Shown here in pieces: positions 5,745 through 6,873 of a DNA stretch of 6,873 bases. The notes beneath the pieces are model-generated. The model was not told the DNA's origin. It saw only the letters and a list, made by a program, of their open reading frames with translations, and made no database searches. A program made the position numbers and the translations under genes. The stretch comes from Bacteroidales bacterium (GTDB lineage: Bacteria > Bacteroidota > Bacteroidia > Bacteroidales > P3), in NCBI GenBank assembly GCA_004551865.1, contig SFPR01000069.1:1-6873 (forward strand), in the 5' to 3' direction. Every line of letters begins with the position of its first letter. Position 1 is the stretch's first letter.

Positions 5745-6841
5745 AATAGGTCTGCTGTTTTATCCCAACTGAATTTATTTGCTTGTTCTCTTCCTTTGTC
5801 GATGCAGCTTTGCCGCAAATCGGGGTCGGAATATAGTTGCATCATTGCTCGTTTGATTGCATCGGGGTCAAGAGGGTCTGCATACAAAGCTGCATCGCCG
5901 CAAATTTCCGGCATTGACGTTACATCGGAAACAACTGCCGCCGTTCCGGAACGAAAAGCCTCCAAAGGGGGAACTCCAAAGCCTTCAAACAAAGAAACAA
6001 ACATACAAGCTATACTTGCAGAGGCTATGCGGTTTACTTCTTCGATCGAAAGGCGAGAGGTAAATATCACCTCATCTTTGTATTTCATTGCTTCAAAAGC
6101 CTCTGCCACCTCACCCTTCCACCACATTTTGCTGCCGACAATAACAAGTTTTACATCGCTTTGAGTTTCTGTTTTGAACAAATCAAAAGCCCTGAAAAGG
6201 TTTGCAAGATTTTTTCTCTTGTGAAGCGAACCCACAAAATAGAAATAGTCTTTCGAGTCGGTATATCGGGTTTTGGTGGCGACAATCTCTTCTTTCGAGC
6301 ATGGTTTGTACTCTTCCTTTGCTGCAGAATAAACAACGTCTATTTTGTTTTCTGCAATCTGATAAACCGATGCAATATCCCTGCGACTAAACTCCGAAAC
6401 TGTTGCAACTCTTGTGGCTTTTTTTGCAAAAATCGGAAAGAAATGTTTGTAGTATCTGAGGTAAGACTTTCGTCCCATAAAGGAAGGGTCATGTTCATAG
6501 TTGATGTCGTGAATGACAGGCAGGGTTTTGATTTTTCCCCACGTCGGAATGTATCCGTCAGGCGAAAGAAAGAGGTCTATCTTGTAGCGTTTGATATAGA
6601 TAGGAAGCAGAATCTCAAAATAAATATACCACAAAAGCGGGTGGCGTGTAGGAAGCGGAATGACGACCGCCCTAACATTTGGTGCAAAAACAAACTTGGG
6701 ATTATACGGTCGGTCAAAAAAGAAAACAAACTCACATTCCGGATGAGCAACTGTCATTCTTTCAAGCGTTTTGAGGGTGAAATAACCAATTCCCTCGAGC
6801 TTATCCTCAATCAAGAGGCGTGTATTTACTCCTATTCTCAA
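5711..6841 (-). CDS. GT4-type (GT-B fold) glycosyltransferase
   Basis: This is a 376-residue retaining glycosyltransferase of the GT1/GT4 superfamily, probably transferring a sugar from a nucleotide donor during lipopolysaccharide, capsule or other polysaccharide assembly at the cytoplasmic face of the membrane. The N-terminal Rossmann half opens with RIGVNTRLL and EGIGYF (16-21), and later has VIHDINYEHDP (109-119) and VSEFSRRDI (148-156). The C-terminal donor-binding half has FVGSLHKRKN (202-211) and the EX7E motif, SLFEGFGVPPLEAF (283-296) with E286 and E294, followed by SGTAAVVSDVTSMPEICG. Length is normal. The start is a TTG at 6841: a TAA lies in frame six codons upstream (6859-6857) with no ATG between, and the next internal Met would remove the first strand and the EGIGYF loop. 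Its 3' end overlaps murF by 34 bases. The sugar and acceptor cannot be told. Confidence 0.9.
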   Translation of the reverse strand: MRIGVNTRLLIEDKLEGIGYFTLKTLERMTVAHPECEFVFFFDRPYNPKFVFAPNVRAVVIPLPTRHPLLWYIYFEILLPIYIKRYKIDLFLSPDGYIPTWGKIKTLPVIHDINYEHDPSFMGRKSYLRYYKHFFPIFAKKATRVATVSEFSRRDIASVYQIAENKIDVVYSAAKEEYKPCSKEEIVATKTRYTDSKDYFYFVGSLHKRKNLANLFRAFDLFKTETQSDVKLVIVGSKMWWKGEVAEAFEAMKYKDEVIFTSRLSIEEVNRIASASIACMFVSLFEGFGVPPLEAFRSGTAAVVSDVTSMPEICGDAALYADPLDPDAIKRAMMQLYSDPDLRQSCIDKGREQANKFSWDKTADLLWNSIIKTIQQ

Positions 6842-6873
6842 TTTTTGGTAGTATTTTTACGTTGATTTGATAG

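Noticed and set aside
6161..6865. Plus-strand open frame of 234 codons
   Set aside because: It lies almost entirely antisense to the well-supported glycosyltransferase gene, has no recognisable domain, and its cysteine/asparagine/arginine-rich composition is typical of an antisense shadow.
1..6873. CRISPR array, tRNA, rRNA or insertion sequence
   Set aside because: No regularly spaced repeats, no cloverleaf-like sequence, no transposase motifs and no terminal inverted repeats were seen on either strand.

Overview
The window looks like chromosomal DNA from a member of the Bacteroidetes, most likely order Bacteroidales. The support is: two copies of the phylum's promoter -7 element (TAnnTTTG, here TATCTTTG), mostly absent Shine-Dalgarno sequences, AT-rich DNA, and an ECF sigma factor followed by a membrane protein with an N-terminal FKVPEGYFE motif, an arrangement I associate with this phylum. 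The species cannot be named from the sequence.

Every gene I can support lies on the minus strand, so transcription runs from high to low coordinates. In that order: a GT4-type glycosyltransferase with a TTG start (6841-5711); murF, the last cytoplasmic enzyme of the peptidoglycan precursor pathway (5744-4374); anmK, the 1,6-anhydro-MurNAc kinase of peptidoglycan recycling (4384-3335); an ECF sigma factor (3253-2666); a single-pass membrane protein that is a candidate anti-sigma factor (2549-2133); a secreted Spy/CpxP-like protein (2131-1670); and a TauE/SafE-type membrane exporter (1639-854). Genes overlap or are separated by 116 bases or less, so one or two polycistronic units are likely. 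The glycosyltransferase, murF and anmK overlap one another directly.

Below 854 there is a 395-base stretch with two TATCTTTG promoter boxes and one small doubtful cysteine-containing ORF. After it come the first 152 codons of a CLC chloride channel/transporter, cut off by the window edge. This CLC fragment was recognised by translating the minus strand by hand. Its promoter predicts a leaderless or nearly leaderless transcript.

The biological theme is the cell envelope: building the wall (MurF), recycling it (AnmK), a probable sugar-polymer glycosyltransferase, and what looks like an envelope-sensing regulatory module (sigma factor, membrane partner, periplasmic partner) with a membrane exporter behind it. 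The features most worth a second look are that three-protein module, a 63-bp triplicated heptad insertion in murF, and paired inverted repeats in the only sizeable gap inside the regulatory operon. I see no mobile element, CRISPR array, tRNA or rRNA.
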